From Competibacteraceae bacterium UBA6584 (GTDB lineage: Bacteria > Pseudomonadota > Gammaproteobacteria > Competibacterales > Competibacteraceae): 25,289 bases of DNA. The stretch covers positions 1-25,289 of the forward strand of contig DJIW01000090.1 in the NCBI GenBank assembly GCA_002433805.1. Direction: 5' to 3'. The notes beneath the pieces are model-generated. The model ran no database searches. It was not told where the DNA came from and worked only from the letters and a program-made list of their open reading frames with translations. The number at the start of each line of letters is the position of its first letter. The first letter of the stretch is position 1. The translations under genes and the position numbers were made by a program. Positions 22,527-25,289 of the stretch are shown here, in pieces.

Positions 22527-22763
22527 TCAACGATACACTCTGACCCGCTGACAACTGCGATATTTGACGCCGTGACGCCAATAATTCCGACACACGGTCC
22601 GATAGCGATAAGCGGGCCTTGTGGTAGTAGTGCAAATCCGCTTGTGGACGCCGCGGCTATAAACGTCGCGGCAGCGGGTCGCGGCTTCGGCTTCTTGAAT
22701 TGGCAAAGCGACGGCGCCACCGACGAAGAAGGCCAATAAACCCACTTGAATCAGCTTTTTCAT
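22527..22763 (-). CDS. Small secreted basic protein with duplicated C-x12-C motif, function unknown
   Basis: A 78-residue protein. M-K-K-L-I-Q-V-G-L-L-A-F-F-V-G-G-A-V-A-L is a clear signal peptide with an A-E-A cleavage site after residue 27. The 51-residue mature part has 13 Arg, 2 Lys, 6 Tyr, one acidic residue and exactly four Cys (31, 44, 58, 71). Two 14-residue halves align: CRDVYSRGVHKRIC (31-44) and CRNYWRHGVKYRSC (58-71), giving C-R-[DN]-x-[YW]-x-[RH]-G-V-x-x-R-x-C. This implies a duplicated unit with likely disulfides in the periplasm or outside the cell. GGGAG lies about five bases before the ATG. A terminator follows, so it is a complete unit between mrp and dcd. I do not recognise the family; a cell-envelope, nucleic-acid-binding or antimicrobial role is possible but unproven. 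Confidence 0.75.
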   Translation of the reverse strand: MKKLIQVGLLAFFVGGAVALPIQEAEAATRCRDVYSRGVHKRICTTTTRPAYRYRTVCRNYWRHGVKYRSCQRVRVYR

Positions 22764-22841
22764 TAAGACTCCCTCAGCAAAAAGAGGATCAAAAACGGTC
22801 AAGGTCTGATGAGACCCACCTAAGCATAGAACGAAAAAACT

Positions 22842-23933
22842 TTATGTATTCTGAATGATGATGTTGGGAAACTTGTGGCTGTAATTCTTCGCCTGGAGCG
22901 ACAGCCGGGCGGCGGCGCGGCGGGCGATGTCGCGGTACAAGCCGGCGATCCGGCTGTCCGGCTCCGCGACGACCGTCGGTCGACCGTTGTCGGTTTCCTC
23001 GCGGATGCGGATATCCAACGGCAACGAGCCGAGAAAAGGCACGCTGTACTGCTCGGCCATCCGCTGCCCGCCGCCTTCACCAAAAATGTGTTCCTCGTGG
23101 CCGCAGTTCGAACAAATATGGATGCTCATGTTCTCGACCACGCCGAGCACCGGCACTTCCACCTTCTCGAACATTTTTAAACCCCGACGCGCATCCAGCA
23201 AGGCGATATCTTGCGGGGTGGTGACGATAACCGCGCCGCTGACCGGCACCTTCTGCGACAGGGTCAACTGCGTGTCGCCGGTGCCGGGCGGAAGGTCGAT
23301 CACCAAATAGTCCAAATCTTGCCAGCGGGTATCGCGCAGCAGTTGCTCCAGCGCTTGCGTCACCATCGGCCCGCGCCAGACCATCGGCGTCTCCTCTTCG
23401 ATCAGATAACCGATGGACATGGATTGAATGCCGTGGCTGAGCACCGGGTTGAGCGATTTTCCATCTGGCGATTCCGGCCGATCGTTAGACCCCAACATCC
23501 GCGGCTGGCTGGGTCCGTAGATGTCGGCGTCCAACACCCCCACCGTCGCGCCCTCGGCGCTCAGCGCCAGCGCCAGATTGACCGCCGTGGTCGATTTGCC
23601 GACGCCGCCCTTGCCCGACGCCACCGCGATGATGTTCTTGACCCCCGGCAACGGCTTCAAGCCTTTCTGCACTTCGTGGGCGACGATCTTGCTCTCCAGC
23701 TTGATCTCGACCGACGAAATCGCCGGCAACGCCGCCAGCCGCTCGCGCAGCGCGGCGGTTAGCGTGTCTCGGTATCCGGCGGCCGGATAACCCAATTCGA
23801 TATCCAAAGTCAGGCGGGAACCGTCGATTTGGATCGCCTTGACGCACTTGGCGGCGATCAAATCCTGATCCAGATAAGGGTCCACATAGCCCTTGAGGGC
23901 GGTTTCCACATCGGCGCGCGTGACCGCGGTCAT
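22842..23933 (-). CDS. mrp: Mrp/ApbC iron-sulfur cluster carrier ATPase
   Basis: A 363-residue cytoplasmic P-loop ATPase that holds and transfers [4Fe-4S] clusters to target enzymes as a homodimer. Residues 1-85 form the MIP18/DUF59 domain (TRADVETALKGYVDPYL). The deviant Walker A motif GKGGVGKST is at 107-115, with the ADIYGPSQPRMLG switch after it. VIDLPPGTGDTQLT covers 211-224, and the cluster-binding pair Cys274/Cys277 lies in ICSNCGHEEHIFGEGGG. The start at 23933 has AGGAA seven bases upstream. It is divergent from metG, an arrangement shared with E. coli and Pseudomonas. The last residues end in F-P-N-I-I-I-Q-N-T. Confidence 0.95.
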   Translation of the reverse strand: MTAVTRADVETALKGYVDPYLDQDLIAAKCVKAIQIDGSRLTLDIELGYPAAGYRDTLTAALRERLAALPAISSVEIKLESKIVAHEVQKGLKPLPGVKNIIAVASGKGGVGKSTTAVNLALALSAEGATVGVLDADIYGPSQPRMLGSNDRPESPDGKSLNPVLSHGIQSMSIGYLIEEETPMVWRGPMVTQALEQLLRDTRWQDLDYLVIDLPPGTGDTQLTLSQKVPVSGAVIVTTPQDIALLDARRGLKMFEKVEVPVLGVVENMSIHICSNCGHEEHIFGEGGGQRMAEQYSVPFLGSLPLDIRIREETDNGRPTVVAEPDSRIAGLYRDIARRAAARLSLQAKNYSHKFPNIIIQNT

Positions 23934-23972
23934 AGCTCAATTCCTCGTTGTCTGGGAGTAGTCGATTTCGGA

Positions 23973-24000
23973 CGCCCGGCGGCCCCGCTCTCGCCGGGCG
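23973..24000. repeat. GC-rich inverted repeat in the mrp/metG intergenic region
   Basis: A perfect 8-base inverted repeat, CGCCCGGC (23973-23980) and GCCGGGCG (23993-24000), is separated by 12 bases. It lies upstream of both mrp and metG, just ahead of the extended -10 for metG. No T-tract follows on either strand, so it is not a standard terminator. It could be an operator or simply a GC-rich coincidence. Confidence 0.5.
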
Positions 24001-24006
24001 CGCCGC

Positions 24007-24015
24007 TGGTACAAT
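24007..24015 (+). promoter_or_regulatory. Extended -10 promoter element for metG
   Basis: The sequence TGGTACAAT (TG at 24007-24008, TACAAT at 24010-24015) is a good extended -10 for sigma-70. There is no recognisable -35 at 17 bases, which extended -10 promoters tolerate. It would yield a leader of about 150 bases before the metG start at 24173. In the leader I see a small GGGG-AACG-CCCC hairpin (24029-24040) and no obvious riboswitch, and there is no Shine-Dalgarno before the ATG. Confidence 0.5.
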
Positions 24016-24172
24016 CCTTACTTAAATAGGGGAACGCCCCGAGCGGACCGTCACCGCCTCGCATCGGCCATCGCGCGCCGGCGGCGCTCCTCGCGGGCCT
24101 GTCGACGGATGACAGCGCTAGCGGATGCTGCTAACGTAGCGGCCTTTCCGAGCGACCGCAACTGTCCGCGCC

Positions 24173-25289
24173 ATGAGCAACCCGCCGATCCGCCGCATTC
24201 TCGTCACCAGCGCCCTGCCCTACGCCAACGGCCCGATTCACATCGGCCACTTGGTGGAATACATTCAGACCGACATCTGGGTCCGCTTTCAAAAGCTGCG
24301 CGGCCACGAATGCTACTACGTTTGCGCGGATGACGCTCACGGCACGCCGATCATGCTGCGCGCCGAGCAGGATGGCCTGAGCCCCCAACAGCTCATCGAC
24401 CGCATCTGGGGCGAACACCGCGCCGATTTTGCCGATTTCCTGATCGAATTTGACAACTATTATTCCACCCATTCGCCGGAATGCCGTCATTACGCTGAAT
24501 TGATCTATCGCCGCCTGGATCAGGCCGGCCACATCAGCCGCCGGATCATCACCCAAGCCTACGATCCGGAAAGGCACATGTTCCTGCCGGACCGCTTCAT
24601 CAAGGGCGAATGCCCGCGCTGCGGCGCGCTGGACCAATACGGCGACAGTTGCGAAAACTGCGGCGCGACCTACTCGCCGACCGATTTAAAAAATCCCCGC
24701 TCGGTCGTGTCCGGCGCGACACCGATCACCAAGGAATCGCTGCATTTCTTTTTTAAGCTGGCCGATTTCGAAATCCTGCTGAAAGACTGGATCGCCAGCG
24801 GATCGATCCAGCCGCAAATGGCCAACAAGCTGGATGAATGGTTCACCGCCGGCCTGCAGGAATGGGACATCTCGCGCGACGCGCCGTATTGGGGCTTCGA
24901 AATTCCCGACGCGCCCGGCAAATACTTCTACGTCTGGCTGGACGCCCCGATCGGCTACATGGCCAGCTTTCAACACTACTGCGACCGCTCCGGCCTGCAA
25001 TTCGACGACTTCTGGAAACCCGACAGCACCGCCGAGGTGCATCACTTCATCGGCAAGGACATCGCCTACTTCCACATCCTCTTTTGGCCGGCGGAGCTGA
25101 CCGGAGCCGGCTTCCGCAGGCCGACCGCCGTCAACTGTCACGGCTTCCTGACCGTGGACGGCCAGAAGATGTCGAAATCGCGCGGCACCTTCATCAAGGC
25201 CCGGACCTATCTCCACCATTTGCGACCGGAGTATTTGCGTTATTACTTCGCCAGCAAACTGAACGACGGCATTGTAGAACGACACATGA
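24173..25289 (+). CDS. metG: Methionyl-tRNA synthetase MetG (3' truncated by the window edge)
   Basis: The first 372 codons of a class I synthetase charging tRNA-Met and initiator tRNA. The HIGH motif (23-26) lies in ALPYANGPIHIGH. D-D-A-H-G-T-P-I-M-L-R-A follows. Four zinc cysteines are present at 147, 150, 160 and 163 (C-P-R-C, C-E-N-C). WDISRDAPYWGFEIP and YVWLDAPIGYM are typical, and KMSKS is at 332-336 in GQKMSKSRGTFIKA. The four-cysteine form and the E. coli-like blocks place it in the long MetG1 type. The ATG at 24173 fits the family N-terminus but has no visible ribosome site. The last few codons before the edge (V-E-R-H-M after K-L-N-D-G-I) no longer follow the D-x-D-L-N consensus. 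The C-terminal anticodon-binding and dimerisation parts are outside the window. Confidence 0.94.
   Translation, partial: MSNPPIRRILVTSALPYANGPIHIGHLVEYIQTDIWVRFQKLRGHECYYVCADDAHGTPIMLRAEQDGLSPQQLIDRIWGEHRADFADFLIEFDNYYSTHSPECRHYAELIYRRLDQAGHISRRIITQAYDPERHMFLPDRFIKGECPRCGALDQYGDSCENCGATYSPTDLKNPRSVVSGATPITKESLHFFFKLADFEILLKDWIASGSIQPQMANKLDEWFTAGLQEWDISRDAPYWGFEIPDAPGKYFYVWLDAPIGYMASFQHYCDRSGLQFDDFWKPDSTAEVHHFIGKDIAYFHILFWPAELTGAGFRRPTAVNCHGFLTVDGQKMSKSRGTFIKARTYLHHLRPEYLRYYFASKLNDGIVERHM

Noticed and set aside
22791..22816. Possible terminator after mrp (GGTCT-GATG-AGACC with a nearby T-run on the minus strand)
   Set aside because: The stem is only five base pairs and the T-run lies about seven bases beyond it, which is not a convincing intrinsic terminator.
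1..25289. CRISPR array, tRNA, rRNA, prophage or defence system
   Set aside because: No regularly spaced repeats, no recognisable tRNA or rRNA sequence, and no integrase, transposase, nuclease-helicase or toxin-antitoxin genes were found on either strand.

Overview
The window is about 25.3 kb of G+C-rich, tightly packed bacterial chromosome (one 60-base row I counted, at 14461, is 67 % G+C). It carries almost entirely core housekeeping genes whose proteins closely resemble gammaproteobacterial families: TldD, Dcd, PurM/PurN, LptE, HolA, LeuS, and divergent mrp/metG. The gene order and codon bias fit a high-GC environmental gammaproteobacterium (Chromatiales- or Competibacter-like). That placement is an inference from protein similarity recalled from memory, not from a search. 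I saw no CRISPR array, rRNA, tRNA, IS element or prophage.

Layout. At the left edge (24-2330, + strand) lie a TusA-family sulfur carrier gene, a broken LysR-regulator remnant on the minus strand (about 283-510), an AT-rich control region with dyad symmetries, then an MFS transporter and a PaaI-type hotdog thioesterase that form a small accessory cassette. From 2513 to 20061 everything is on the minus strand. In transcription order it reads leuS, lptE, holA, an AT-rich orphan membrane protein gene, proA, nadD, rsfS, rlmH, maf, rng, yhdP, a nitrilase-family amidase gene, tldD, pmbA. It joins two clusters that are separate in E. coli (leuS-lptE-holA-nadD-rsfS-rlmH, and maf-rng-yhdP-tldD). Divergent from leuS is purM-purN (+). 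Their 3' end collides with dcd (-), followed upstream by a tiny secreted Cys-repeat protein gene (-), mrp/apbC (-) and, divergently, metG (+), which runs off the right edge.

Function. The long block covers tRNA charging (LeuRS), LPS export to the outer membrane (LptE), the replication clamp loader (HolA), proline and NAD synthesis (ProA, NadD), ribosome maturation and silencing (RlmH, RsfS), nucleotide-pool cleaning (Maf), RNA processing (RNase G), phospholipid transport to the outer membrane (YhdP), metabolite repair (deaminated-glutathione amidase-like) and the TldD/TldE metalloprotease pair. The right part makes purines (PurM, PurN), supplies dUTP (Dcd), handles Fe-S clusters (Mrp) and charges tRNA-Met (MetG).

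I found no clear new multi-gene system. The parts not explained by core biology are two small inserts in otherwise conserved neighbourhoods: a 214-residue AT-rich protein (signal peptide, FxLYD-like domain, one membrane span, coiled-coil-like tail) between holA and proA, and a 78-residue secreted, very basic protein with a duplicated C-x12-C motif between mrp and dcd, which has its own terminator. Lesser oddities are a Thr in place of the first Lys of the LeuRS KMSKS loop, the decayed LysR gene beside intact operator-like DNA, and a MetRS sequence that leaves the family consensus in the last dozen bases of the window.
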